In this document: positions 36,446-50,704 of the stretch, in pieces | How the letters are laid out: each line of letters opens with the position of its first letter | Numbering within the stretch: position 1 is the stretch's first letter | Origin: Argentina anserina | Taxonomy: Eukaryota; Streptophyta; Magnoliopsida; Rosales; Rosaceae | Reading direction: 5' to 3' | Assembly (NCBI RefSeq): GCF_933775445.1 | Contig: NC_065874.1 | Span: forward strand, 5,723,001-5,787,000 | Length of the DNA stretch: 64,000 nucleotides | The notes under the pieces: model-generated | What the model was told of the DNA's origin: nothing | The model's database searches: none | Seen by the model: only the letters and a program-made list of their open reading frames with translations | Program-made: the position numbers and the translations under genes

Positions 36446-38137
36446 TTGCCAAATAGGTCTACTCGGGGTCAGCCAACAAAAAAATATGAACCTACCCTTC
36501 AGGCTAAAGCTAAGTATCTTGTGGCAAATTTTATGTCTACTAAAAGATTGTCTAAGTCATATGAATCATTTGTGAATCAAATTTCTGCTTTATCAATACC
36601 TAACAAAGTGCAGGATGCATTAGGAGATCCAAAATGGAGGAAAGCGATGGAGGAAGAGATGGAAGCATTACATAAGAACAATACGTGGGAGCTTGTATCT
36701 CCACCACATGGAAAGAAGGCAGTGGGATGTCGTTGGGTGTTTACAGTAAAACATAATCCAGATGGGTCAGTAAGCCGGTATAAAGCACGCCTAGTAGCAA
36801 AAGGGTTCACCCAAACATATGGCATAGACTATGATGAGACTTTTGCACCTGTTGCAAAGATGAACACTATTCGGGTATTGCTCTCTTTTGCTGCTACCTT
36901 AAACTGGCCGCTTAGACAATTTGATGTTAAGAATGCATTCCTTCATGGAGAACTTACAAAGGAAGTGTATATGGATCTTCCTCCTGGATATGTGGCAGCT
37001 TCTCCAGATAACTGTGTATGCAGGTTGAGAAAGTCTTTGTATGGTCTTAAACAGTCTCCTCGTGCTTGGTTTGGAAGATTTTCACAATTCATGAGGAAAA
37101 TTGGCTACATACAGAGTAATTCAGACCACACATTATTTCTCAAACATCAACAAGGGAAGGTAACAACCCTAATTATATATGTTGATGATATGGTAGTTAC
37201 TGGTAATGATACTATTAAGGTGGACAGATTACAAAAACAGCTAGCAACAGAATTTGAGATGAAGGACCTAGGTACACTCAAGTACTTCTTAGGCATTGAG
37301 GTAGCCCGGGGAAGTGATGGTATCTATCTGTGTCAGAGGAAGTACATCCTTGATCTACTAACAGAGACAGGTATGTTGGATTGCACTCCAATTGATACTC
37401 CTATTGAGCAAAACCATCGATTAGCAGAGCACCTAAATCAGGTACCTACTGACAAAACTCGCTATCAAAGGCTAGTTAGACGCCTGATTTATTTGTCACA
37501 TACCAGACCAGATCTTGCGTATGCAGTAAGTGTAGTAAGTCAGTTCATGCATAATCCCAGTATGGATCACATGGATGCTGTTATGAGGATTTTGAGATAT
37601 TTGAAGTCAGCTCCAGGAAGAGGAGTAATGTTATCTAATCACAACAATACCATTGAGGTTTGTGGTTTCACAGATGCAGACTGGGTTGGAAATATTACAG
37701 ATCGGAGGTCCACATCAGGGTACTTTACTTTTGTTGGGGGTAATCTTGTTACTTGGAAGAGTAAGAAACAATAGGTAGTAGCTCGATCTAGTGCTGAAGC
37801 AGAATACAGAGGTATGACTCAGGGAGTATGCGAGTTGTTATGGCTTAGAAATTTGCTATAAAATTTGGGTGTTAAGCCTAAGAATGTTATGCAGTTGTAC
37901 TGTGACAACAAGGCAGCTGTTGATATTTCACATAATCCTGTACAACATGATCGTACAAAGCATGTGGAGGTTGATCGTCACTTTATAAAGGAGAAGCTAG
38001 ATGCTAAGATCATTAGCTTTCATTTTGTTCTTTCGGAAGAGCAACTTGCAGATATACTCACAAAAGGAGTATCTAAGAAGGTTTTTTATGACTCACTTAG
38101 CAAGTTGGGCATGGTCGATATGTATGCACCAACTTGA
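36446..38137 (+). pseudogene. copia reverse transcriptase-RNase H, interrupted
   Basis: Reverse transcriptase block from WRKAMEEEMEAL and NNTWELV, through the LVAKGFTQ and catalytic YVDDM motifs, to RNase H with FTDADWVG and the SSAEAEYRG block. In-frame stops: TAG at 37772 and TAA at about 37859. The C-terminal piece (37865-38137) with YCDNKAA and KHVEVDRHFI completes RNase H. The polyprotein is otherwise full length. Confidence 0.93.
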
Positions 38138-38144
38138 GTGGGAG

Positions 38145-38312
38145 TGTTAACATGAGTCAACAAACAACAAACAGATCTCACCAACCAAATCTATAGCCGT
38201 ACTAATTGACAAATCTGTATTTGGTTTCATACTAGATAAATAGTAGTTTAGATTCCTATAAATACCTTGTAATTGTTCATATCAATCAAGTAAGAATATA
38301 TACCTTTCTACT
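38145..38312 (+). repeat. 3' LTR of copia element
   Basis: 168 bp, four substitutions from the 5' LTR (three of them T in the 5' copy against C here, one A against C). Confidence 0.95.
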
Positions 38313-38314
38313 AA

Positions 38315-38497
<183 letters not shown>

Positions 38498-38500
38498 TGA

Positions 38501-39331
38501 AGAGATTTTGTGGTTGAAGCTATGGAAGCGTGCAAAGAAATTTTGTGGTTAACACTGCGTTCGAACGGTTCGGTTGATGCTACACTTGAACTCATCCTAT
38601 TAAAGTATTCAACAATTAACTCATCACATCTAATTACTTCTACTTCAATAATCAATACTCAACATCAACAATCTAGACAAACATTACAGCACTACCTCTA
38701 CAATAGTTGGATACTTTTCAACACACTACCCAAATATATGAAAGCATAAGGCCCTTACACATAATTTGATGTAGAAAATCTAGTCCTATACCTTGTTGCC
38801 TACACAGTTTCAGTCCTATATCACTGTACAACATTGCCTTTTTACTCTCTCTCAGTCCAAATCTAAACAAGCCAAGTGAAGTAAAGTTTAAAACAAAAGG
38901 TAAGAACAGTGGAAAAGAAACTCCACAAATTATCAAATTAATTCACCACTATAACCGACTGACATCATTCAATAAGAGTATGAATTTCTTAGAGATATAC
39001 TCACACTGAAACAATGACCTTGGTATTTCCAAATTCTGCATATGCAGATCCTGCAGCAGCATTGACAGCACCAGTCTTGAAAACTGTAAATTACGAACAC
39101 ACTTCAGTTTCTTTATGCGCATACTAATGCAATCGCACAACGACATAGAAACAGATGTCACAGTCGACCATTTATGAAAGAAAAACATTATAATCAGAAA
39201 CCCTATGAGATCTGTTGATACTTGACTTGAATATATTCACGTTTGCCTACTAATGTCTCCTCAATTTGACTTAAAGCCATGGTGGTTACTCTATAGCAGA
39301 GACTAACATTTGAGTTTTGACATAAAAGGTG
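38501..39331. other. intergenic; nothing recognised
   Basis: Between the BBE pseudogene end and the ADH fragment. A small internal duplication of AAGAAATTTTGTGGTT/GAGATTTTGTGGTT lies near 38500-38550. No gene. Confidence 0.4.
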
Positions 39332-39899
39332 ATAGCTGAGATGACCAATGGTGGAGTTGATAGGAGTGTTGAGTGCACTGGAAGCGTTCAGGCTATGATC
39401 TCTGCATTTGAATGTGTTCATGATGTAAGCTTATGTCTAACGCTTCTGTGTTCTTGTTGGTAGTTGCTTTTGAAGTTTTAACAAGTAACTTAGCTTCTTT
39501 TGTCTGAATTCAGGGTTGCGGGGTTACTGTACTTGTTGGAGTGCCAAACAAAGATGATGCGTTCAAAAGAATCAAAACCCATCCAATGAACTTCTTAAAC
39601 GAGAGGACTCTTAAGGGTACTTTCTATGGTAACTACAAGCCCCGCACTAACCTTCCTCGTGTTGTGGAGATGTACATGAACAAGGTAATCACATGTTTAC
39701 ATTCCATTCTAGCAACCAGCTTTGGATGCTCTGATATTGTAGCAAACACTAATTTGACATGAGAAATTATTTTGGTATGCAGGAGCTAGAAGTGGACAAA
39801 TTTATCACTCACTTTGTTCCTTTCTCTGAGATGAACAAGGCTTTCGATTACATGTTGGCAGGACAGGGAATCCGGTGCATCATCCGCATGCAGCATTAG
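39332..39899 (+). pseudogene. alcohol dehydrogenase (ADH1-type) 3' fragment
   Basis: Three intron-separated pieces: about 39332-39424 ([18 protein letters not shown]), 39514-39684 ([17 protein letters not shown]... [13 protein letters not shown]... VVEMYMNK) and 39783-39899 ([10 protein letters not shown]... [17 protein letters not shown], stop TAG). This is the C-terminal third of a zinc-dependent class P alcohol dehydrogenase: part of the NAD-binding domain and the C-terminal catalytic lobe. The zinc ligands and first two thirds are absent. The usual GWG before VTVL is GCG. Introns are kept, so it is a genomic fragment, not a retrocopy. The reading frame itself is open in these exons. Confidence 0.88.
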
Positions 39900-41529
39900 A
39901 TCACCTGAACTCTCTTCATTCTGATTTTAATCAACGGTTTTACTTGATGTGTTCAACTATAGACTATCCAATGATTCTATCAAACTGGGTTCAGCTACAA
40001 TTGCTATTTTCCAGGTAACCTTCATATAATTAGTATAAAGTTGAAGACTTTGAGCACAAATTGAAAGACCCAGATACAAACATGAAATGAAGAATGGGAT
40101 TTGATGCCAAGGTTATCAAAACACATTGTTTGAATCTGAAAACCATATTACCCGTCAAGATATACATAAGAACATTTGAAGTATATATGATAGAACCTCA
40201 ATGATTAGGAAAGATCATATACATGTGCCTTTGCTTAAGAGATCTCGATCAAGAGCACTATTGCCTGAGATTTGAGGCTTGCGACTGAGTGAGAGGCAGA
40301 AAATGGTGTTTCTGAAACGAGATTTCGGTTTTAGGGATTTTTTTAATTGTCAAATTGCTGATGTGGCGTATCTATTGCTGACGTGGCGTGTCGGTCAACG
40401 TATCTGAAAGTCAACATTTTGTGATACGCCACGTGGCGTGTCCGATACGTAAAAATATGTATCGTGTCGTATCGGCGTGCCAGAACGTGTCGGACACGGC
40501 GACACGCCTCCTCTTGCCGTATCCATGCAACATAGATATAGACTATACACTAAAAAGACAAAATTTATATGCAGGATTAATGATGAAATGTGCCAATATG
40601 CAGCAATATATGTAGTTCAATCCTGATCACTGACGTATTATTATTCTATGTACCTCATTTTCCAGTGCTCATTAATTGTTCACGGTAGTTCAGAATGACA
40701 ATTCTAGAATCTGAAATCTCAACTCAACCAAACCCTAGATTAGAAATTTAAATAATTACTTTATAATTCAACTACAAGTTAAACATAATCAACAGATGAT
40801 GTTCATTTGTAACAAGAACAAATGAAGCTTTACCTCTCTGTCGCTGGAAACTGAAACGAGTTGAGCTATTACAGAAGATAATCAAGATATCCCAACTTGG
40901 AAACCAAATCCCTAATTTGTAGATTACCCCTAATTGTGAGTTGCCTTAAGAAGCCCAGCAGAAACAAAGCAATTAGGCCCAAGCCATGCCTAGGCCCAAT
41001 TACAATTGCTTGCTAGTCAAGAGACTTGTTATCTAGGATGCTGATTACATGTTTGCTGGATCTCATAGAAATGTAGCTTATATTAAATGTGAATTGGCAC
41101 TTTCCTATTGTTACGTATACAGTTTACTTTACTAACAGCCCCAACGGAAATTAGGACCATTCAATTTGAGGATTTTCGAGTAGGGTTAATTCAATTTGGT
41201 GAATTGGGAAGTTGGGGATATATCAATTTGGGAATCGGTTTTCTTCCTTCTTCGATCTCCAACTCTCACGAAGGTAAAGCCTCAATTTTGATCAACTTGT
41301 ACCTCTATTACCAAATTCATTCAATTTGTAATTTAGGGTTCACTTATTTATATGTTTTGGTACATTTGATCTAGAATTCACGATATCACAGGACACTGTC
41401 TACATGCATATGTTATTCCTATTATAATTGAATCATTTTCATTCAAAAAAAAAAATAACGCCTCAACAGTCTCAGCTGACTGTTGTTACACCTTCATAAC
41501 TATTTAATCAAGGTTCTGCTTGAGTGAGC
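39900..41529. other. intergenic, downstream of BBE-like gene
   Basis: Holds a GC-rich stretch of self-complementary GTGTCGGACACG/ACGTGGCGTGTC-like words at about 40370-40515 (probably a transposon remnant) and, at 41190-41345, one of three copies of a first-exon-like segment shared with 53466-53660 and 57430-57640. No gene I can support. Confidence 0.45.
41190..41345 (+). repeat. first-exon-like segment, copy A
   Basis: Shares the AATTGGGAAG start, the TCTCC...AAGGTAAAGCCTC donor-like block and the TTCAATTTGTAATTTAGGGTT stretch with copies B (53466-53660) and C (57430-57640). All three lie about 200-900 bp from the 3' end of a BBE-like gene. This is the most diverged copy. Confidence 0.5.
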
Positions 41530-43860
<2,331 letters not shown>

Positions 43861-44363
43861 GGGCTGGGCAAATTCGGTTCGGGTCGGTTTTTGGCCTAAA
43901 CCATTTTCGAAACCGACTCAATCGATTGGGTCAAAATAAAAACCGAAACCATATTTGAATGAGTTGGGCCAACAATTTCAGTTTGACCGAATTTTAAATC
44001 GGGTCGGGTTCGGTTTTAGTTTTAACCGAATTCATTGTAAATGGGCTGATAATTCGACCCAATTGCAAAATTTTTAAATTTGCATGAGGTGGGAGTCAAA
44101 ACTCTTACCTCTTAGGTATAGAGAATGTTAAAGAACCACTACGCCAAACTTAGTTCTTGTTATTTTATATGCAAATAATAACTTTATTAACTTATAACGA
44201 ATGTATTATTATTTTTAATACATAAAACTTAATTCGGTCAGTTCAACCTATTAAACCATTTTCGAACCATTTCATTTCAGTTTTGGACTTCTTGAATCCA
44301 TTTTCCAATTCATTTGAAATCGATCCAGTCGCCAAACCATATATTCAGTTCGGTTCGCCCAGA
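43861..44363. repeat. dispersed repeat with 14-bp flanking duplication
   Basis: 503 bp starting GGGCTGGGCAAATTCGG, rich in GGTTCGGGTCGGTTTT-like words, ending GTTCGGTTCGCCCAGA. It is flanked by CTTATTATAAAGTA (43847-43860) and CTTATTATAAAGCA (44364-44377), 13 of 14 identical. The ends are weakly inverse (GGGCTGGGC against GCCCAGA). No poly(A). Class uncertain. Confidence 0.65.
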
Positions 44364-44445
44364 CTTATTATAAAGCACATGTAAATGAACTATAGGCAGC
44401 ACACATAATTTGAAAACAAAAACTTATGATTGACTGGATATATGT

Positions 44446-44630
44446 TTAGGTTGTGTGATGAGCAGAAATAAGCCGACCCACATACACTTGTCCGAAGCCA
44501 CCCTTGACTAGCTTTCTATCTAATTTATAGACAGGGGAACAACCAACAGAAACCTTCGTAGGAAGCGGAGCGGCACTGCTGCCTTCTTCTTCATCATCCT
44601 TGCCATAAACCACCAACCATGCACAGATAA
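44446..44630 (-). pseudogene. MUT9/casein-kinase-I-like kinase, N-terminal fragment
   Basis: Minus strand reads a Ser/Asp/Glu-rich lead, then [20 protein letters not shown] and [11 protein letters not shown], the start of the kinase domain of plant MUT9-like (CK1-related) kinases, including the glycine-rich loop. The loop Gly is Val (LVKGGFG for LGKGGFG). The homology ends right after the loop; the catalytic domain is missing. About 55 codons remain. Confidence 0.75.
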
Positions 44631-44980
44631 GTCTGCTTCGTCTGAGACTTTGACCCACCCCACCTAACCCATCTCTCTCCTCTCCTCTTCGTCTGATTGT
44701 TCAGGCTTTGGCTGTGGAATTTGATACTGAAATTTGATACCTCTTGAGTTCACAAGGAGGGGAGAGTGTGTGTGCCACAAGTCACGCCCACAACCTGTTT
44801 GATAATATGCCTGAGAAACAAAGAAGACGAAGATGAGACGCGGTTTTAGAGCTGCGAGATAGACTATTTCTAGCTGTGAGTAATTTTTGGCAGACTCCCC
44901 GCAGCACTAAGTAACTTTGTCCTCCGGAATTTCTTTGAGTCGTAAAAGTGCTACATCCGAGGATTTTCACCGACGTTACC

Positions 44981-45943
44981 ATGTCGGCGATGAGCGCAGG
45001 TCCAGCAACGTGTCCATGGGCTTTCTTGTGTCTAATGGAGGAGCCTCCTCGTCCTCAATATGTTCCCAAAGAAAAAACTTTTGCCTCTGTTCTCTCCAAC
45101 TCAATTGAGTCTTCGGTCTCTCTAAGCCAATTGTCTGCTCCAGTCAAACGCGGAGACATGACTTATGTCAAGATCAATGAAGCTCTCTACCAAGAGCAAC
45201 TGAAAAGCTTGACAACCAACTTGATTGGTAGATTGTTATTGCTAAGGGTTCTGTCCCAATGAAAACATATGTTCTCAAGGGTTTACTTACCGATTTATGG
45301 AAGCCATCAGCGCCATGGCATTTAGTTCCACTCAGAAAAGGCTACTTTGATATTCACTTCGACACTGAGGATGATTTACCTAGAGTTTGAGGGGTGGTAC
45401 ATGTACTCTGTCTGATGGTCTCTTCCGATTGTCGCAATGGAAACCTGACTTTGTCCCTGGGGATGTCATTCCACAAAGGCACAAACGCATGCCCAACGTT
45501 GGGTCAGGATGTATGGTTTGAGCCAAGATTACTGGCATCCTCGACATCTCATGGAGATTACTCATGGAGTGGGCACGCCCTTGCAGTTGGACAAGACTAC
45601 CAAGGAGCGTGAGTTCGGTTACTATGCTCGTATGCTAGTAGATGTTGATCTTGCAAACGAACTGCCATCTTCGCTCATGGTTGAGCGTGAGACACATTGT
45701 TTTCCTATTGAGATTGTTTATGATAATATGTGCACTCATTGTGGTATAGTTGGGCATATGGCTGATCATTGTAGACAATTACAAGGTTATCCAAAGCCTT
45801 GTCATTCTGAGAAGCTGATTTCAAAACCGAAAGTCCGACAAGAATACAGAGTAAAAGAGAAGGTTTCAAATGATCAAAGTATAGAGATTCAACCATCACT
45901 TAGTCCAACTGAAATTAATGGTACGGTTCCATCACGTACATAA
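44981..45943 (+). pseudogene. LINE ORF1 (nucleic-acid-binding) remnant
   Basis: Pieces include PPRPQYVPKEKTFASVLS and IGRLLL...LLTDLWKP, typical of the DUF4283 region of plant LINE ORF1, and the knuckle CTHCGIVGHMADHC (CX2CX4HX4C, codons at 45731-45772). At least two frameshifts split it. Confidence 0.8.
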
Positions 45944-46445
45944 ACATGTACAGTGATAGCACAAGTTGATCAAGGGATGAATTTTGAGTCAAGAGACACT
46001 GATGAAGGAAGAAATATTGAAGACAATGGAAGAGATATTGATGAAGGGAGAACTATTAAAGATGATAGAGCTTTGGTTCCAAGGCCATGTACTCCTACTT
46101 CTAGTGAAAATCAGTTTGTCATTCTAGCTCAGGAGGCTATTGTAGGGGCTACTAATGATTAATTAAGCAATTGGCAGACTGAGTGTTCCAGGGGCCAAAT
46201 GCTCAGACCCTTAATGTAGAGAACTCAATGATGGTTACTAATGAAGCTTTAGATGATGTTAAGGGCTCATTCCCCACCCCCCTCAACGAGGACAGAAGAC
46301 AATGCAACTGTGGTTCATAAGCCGGAGGAATGTATGACTGTTGTTCATTCTAGATCCCAGCAAAAGAAACAAAAAAAGAAAATGCGTGAGAATTTACTAC
46401 AAGAACAAGCTTTGGACCGTTACCCTGCCCATAGCAGGGTTCCCA

Positions 46446-47250
46446 CCTCATGCCTCAACCTATGAAGATCATTTTTTAGAATGCTCGGGGTATGGGGCAA
46501 CGCCCCCACTCGTCGAGTCTTGAGTAGGATGGTTCGCAAATACAAACCTGCTATTATTGGTATTTCTGAATCTTTTATTAATTTAAGTTCACTTAAATCT
46601 TCCTTTTGACATTCTTTAAAGATGATTCCAACAGTTGTGAATGACTGTGGGGACCAACCTCCAAATATATGACTCTTATGTGATCAAGCTATTCATCCTA
46701 ATGTGTTACTAGCTACAGACCAGCAGCTCACAATTTCTTGCACTTTGGAAAATGTTAATTGTATTTTGACTTAGGTTTATGCAAGAAATAGTAACAGAGC
46801 GTCGCCGGCTTTGGAATGATCTGCTTCATGTTTAAAATGCCTTTGTTCAGGGACCCTGGATAATGTTGGGTGACTTTAATTGTGTCTTGGGTGATCATGA
46901 AAAACGAGGTGGAATTCTTCTCAATGTCGTTTCATGTTCAGACTTTCAGGACATGTCAACTAATTGTGAGTTGGTTCATCTTCCTACTAACGGATTGCCT
47001 TATACCTGAACGAATAGAAGGGGTGTTGGTGCAAGTGTGGAAATGAGGCTTGACCGGTGTCTTAGTAATTTCTCTTGGATGGATGTTTGACGCAATTTGG
47101 AATGCACTACTCTTCCTCGTTTTTCCTCAGATCATTGTCCTCTTTTAGTGTCATTTTCAAAGATTATACCTAACCAAAGATTACCATTTCGGTTCCATCG
47201 CATGTGGCTAGATCATCCAAGTTTTCTTTCTTTGGTGAAGAAGGTTTGGC
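46446..47250 (+). pseudogene. LINE endonuclease remnant
   Basis: Starts with MKII then a stop where Trp is expected, followed by NARGMG. The APE-type catalytic blocks WIMLGDFN (46858 on) and SSDHCPLLV (about 47130) remain. Several stops. Confidence 0.8.
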
Positions 47251-47276
47251 AGGGTTCTCATTTCTAAGGTAATCCA

Positions 47277-48735
47277 ATGTTTGTTTTGGCTTCTAAACTG
47301 CGGACTCTTAAACAACGAATTCGGGTTTGGAACAAAGCTGAGTTTGAGGATGTAAACATAATGGTGGAGAAGTCATTTGATGATTTGCATATAATTCAGC
47401 AAGAAATTGCTAGCTCGGGTCCTTCTGATGACTTGCTTTCCAGGGAGAGTGTTACCAGTGCTCAAGTTCATGAGGCTCTTTTGCTTCAAGAGAAATTTTT
47501 ATGTGATAAATCAAGGATAAAATGGCTTACTGAATGTGACCGAAACTTTTCTTTCTTCCATGCAATGGTTAAAGTCCGACATCTTAATCAGTCATTATCA
47601 ACTATGAGAGATGGAAAAAGTATTATTGATGACCCAAAAGAGATAAGTGATCATGTGGTAAATTATTTCAATGGCCTCTTTACAGCATATTCTTTTGTAA
47701 GAGACACTGGTCTAGTTTCTTAGGTAATTCCTAATCTCGTGACTACTGAGGATAATGTTATGTTAACAGCCATTCCCACATCTAAGGAAATATTTCAGAT
47801 TATGTGTTCTATGGATCATAATAGTTCTCCTGGTCCAGATGGTTTTGGTGGAATTTTTTATTATGAAGTGTTGGTCAGTTGTTGGTGCAGATGTAGTCCA
47901 AGATGTTCAGAGTTTTTTCAATATTGGATACATTCTCCCCCACTTCAATTCAAATTTAATGATCTTGATTCCTAAAGTCCCTGGAGCAGACATCGTAACG
48001 CAGTTGCGTCCTATTGCTATGGCGAATTTTATTTTCAAGCTTATCACAAAGATTTTAGCTGACCGTTTGGGAAGTATTGCTACTCGGATTATTTCACCCA
48101 ACCAAAGTGTTTTTCTTAGAGGCCGCACTATTACAGACCCCATTATGTTGACTTCAGAATGCATTAACCTCCTGGATCGTAATTGTAAGGGCGGTAACAT
48201 TGCAATTAAGTTTGATGTGCAAAAGGCATTTGACACGCTTGATTGAGGTTTCTTCCTTCGGGTTTTGAAGGCTTTTTATTTTTCAGATCCTTTTTGTGAC
48301 TGGATTAAAGCAATTTTGGGGTCTGCACACTTATCAATTTTATTTAATGGTGAGATGGAAGGATTTTTCCTTGTTCTCGTGGTGTTCGTCAAGGAGATCT
48401 TTTGTTACCTATTCTCTTTTGTCTTGTGGAAGAGGTTTTAAGTAGAGGTCTCATTAAGCTGGTTGACGATGGACTTATTGATTTACTATCAGCTCCTCTT
48501 GGTATTACTCCACCCTCGCATGTTCCATTTACAGATGACATTATGGTTTTTATGCGGGGTACCAAGAGATCTTTGAAGAATCTAATGAAGTTTATGGAGG
48601 AATATGGCTTGAATTCAGGGCAAAGAGTCAATAAATCTAAATCGCTTGTGTTCCTTGGGAAATATGCTCACCGTAGACGTTTTGTTATCCGGAAAATTTT
48701 GGGTGAAAAGCAGGGGTCTCTTCCATTCACATAAC
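47277..48735 (+). pseudogene. LINE reverse transcriptase remnant
   Basis: Recognisable RT blocks: SSPGPDGFGG (47825), LIPKV..... RPIAMANFIFK, FLRGRTITD, IKFDVQKAFDTLD, and the catalytic box as FTDD (normally FADD) at about 48530. Stops at 47721 and 48244 and a frameshift at about 48360 disable it. Confidence 0.85.
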
Positions 48736-50112
48736 TTGGGGTTCCGATTGTCCAGAGACGTCCCAAGAGGGTGTATTTTCAAGCCATTGTAGATAGAGTG
48801 AGATGCATGTTGTCCTCTTGGAAAGGTTCTCTGTTGTCGCAAGCGGGTAGGCTACAACTTATTCAGTCAGTGATTCAAGACATTTTGGTTTATAGTTTTC
48901 AGATTTATGAGTGACCGGCTAGTTTACTTCATGACTTTCAATCTTAGATCAAGAATTTTTTTTGGACTGGAGACCCTCTGAAAATAGGCATGTCTTTTGT
49001 TGCTTGGCGTTACTGTTGTAAACCGAAAGAGGGAGGAGGCTTGGGGTTACATGATCTATTTGAGACTAATCGTTCTCTTCTAATAAAGAGATGTTGGGAG
49101 ATGCTCTCCTCTTCCTCTCCAGCCTCTGTTTTGCTTAGAGCTCATTTTTTTAAAGATGATTTCCAACCTATAAATTCTTACAAGAGATTTTCAGTTTGGT
49201 TGGGTCTCAAAAAAGTTTGGCCTCCATGTTTTTTAATTTTTTGCATTGGAGTGTTGGTGATGGTAATAGGATATCTTTTTGGCAAGATAATTGGTTGGGT
49301 GAGCCTCTTGATACTAGTGTTGGAGTGAGTGGCTCTATTCCACTTCATGCTAAGATGAATGATGTTATTATTGTTTCTCATTGGGTTCTCCCAGCAGATT
49401 TTATTTTTACATTCCCTCAAGTAGCAGAAAAAATTAAGCGCATTGCTCTACCTGATGCAGACACATATGACTCTCTTTTATGGCCGCACTCCTCCTCAAG
49501 AATTCTGACAGTAAAAGAAGCTTTTGTTTTATTTTCAAATCATGGTGAGGATAAAAAGATTGGGGTAAAGTGATCTAGAGTAAAGCAATTCAACCCCGCA
49601 AAACTCTTGTTGTTTGGAAGGCTCTTCATGGGCGTTTACTAACTGATGAGGTTTTACAACGACGAGGTTTTTGACTTCCATCTCGTTGCTCCTTTTGTGG
49701 AAGTCATGCGGAATCGGGTACACATCTTCTTTTGCATTGTTCTGAAATTGTGGCTTTATGGAAATGAGTTTGCCTTCTATTTTCTCATTCATTCTCGCCT
49801 TGGGGTACCCTTGATGAAGTGTTTAATGATGTTGGTGTTTTAGCGTTTCCAAAACCTAAACGTCAACTTTGGTTTCTAGTTTCCTGTAATCTAATTTGGT
49901 TTATTTGGATCACTAGGAATCGGGTGCGTTTCGAATGTAAGATTTTTAATGTGTTAGAAGCCCAACGTCATCTTTTGGAATTGTTCAGAGAGTCTGCCAT
50001 GTATTCTTTTCATCCTTACAAGAAGCATCACGATATGTCTATTTTCTCTATTCTTGGTATCTCACAACTGTCTGCCAATGCTACCAGCTTCATCCCGTTC
50101 TTTAATTAAAGG
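48736..50112 (+). pseudogene. LINE C-terminal region with zf-RVT
   Basis: Contains SWKGSLLSQAGR and KEGGGLGLHDL blocks, and the zf-RVT Cys/His cluster (CSFCGSHAESGTHLL..C) at about 49680-49745. Multiple stops. Confidence 0.75.
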
Positions 50113-50307
50113 TTTCTTGGCTGAGGGTTTGCTATTTAGTTTTTTATATATATGGTTTTGCATGTGTGGGTGTACACATGCCGGATTGAGCTTTTGTTTA
50201 TCCTCTTTGTTGGAGTTTATCAGACATAAGAGGTCAGGTTATTTTATCCCCCTCCCTTATTAGTTTGATTTCATTAAATTAATGGCAGTTTGCCTAATTA
50301 AAAAAAA

Positions 50308-50662
50308 GTCATATATGTCATTAGTCGTAACATGATCTTCAACGAGAAAGATCGATCATATACGCTTCATTCGATCAGTACCGACCTCCAACTTGAAATA
50401 CCCGAAGAGACATGCAGACCAACGCCTTTTAAAGTCTTTTGTTTGGCTCCGATCAAGTTCCAGATGATGATAACCTTTCTTATCTTTTCTTGATAATATT
50501 TCCGCCCCTTGAAATTGTGTCATATCATATACAGGGAGAACAATGGAGGATCTACGATTCGAAACCTGTCTAGGCTAATTAGAAGTGTAATTTTTTTTTT
50601 TTGCAATTTCTTGATACATATATATTTGCTCTACTCTTCAAAAGAAAATTATTTTGTTGTTG

Positions 50663-50704
<42 letters not shown>

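Larger units (their letters stand above)
32974..38312 (+). mobile_element. complete Ty1/copia retrotransposon, defective
   Basis: 5339 bp with 168-bp LTRs, a perfect 5-bp target duplication AAGCC (32969-32973 and 38313-38317), a primer-binding site, a leader, gag-protease, integrase, reverse transcriptase-RNase H and a polypurine tract (GAGTGGGAG just before 38145). The order PR-INT-RT-RH is that of Ty1/copia; the short LTRs and UBN2-type gag suggest the Ale/Retrofit lineage (inference). The LTRs differ at 4 of 168 sites (2.4%). The coding part carries in-frame stops at 34965, 35523, 37772 and about 37859 and a frameshift between integrase and reverse transcriptase, so it is not autonomous now. 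Confidence 0.97.
44945..50307 (+). mobile_element. L1-type LINE, heavily decayed
   Basis: Order is that of a plant L1 LINE: an ORF1 with DUF4283-type RNA-binding region and a CCHC knuckle, then endonuclease, reverse transcriptase, and a zf-RVT region, ending in an A run (AATTAAAAAAAAG at about 50298-50308). Many stops and frameshifts interrupt it. The 5' boundary is approximate; I did not find a target duplication. Confidence 0.9.
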
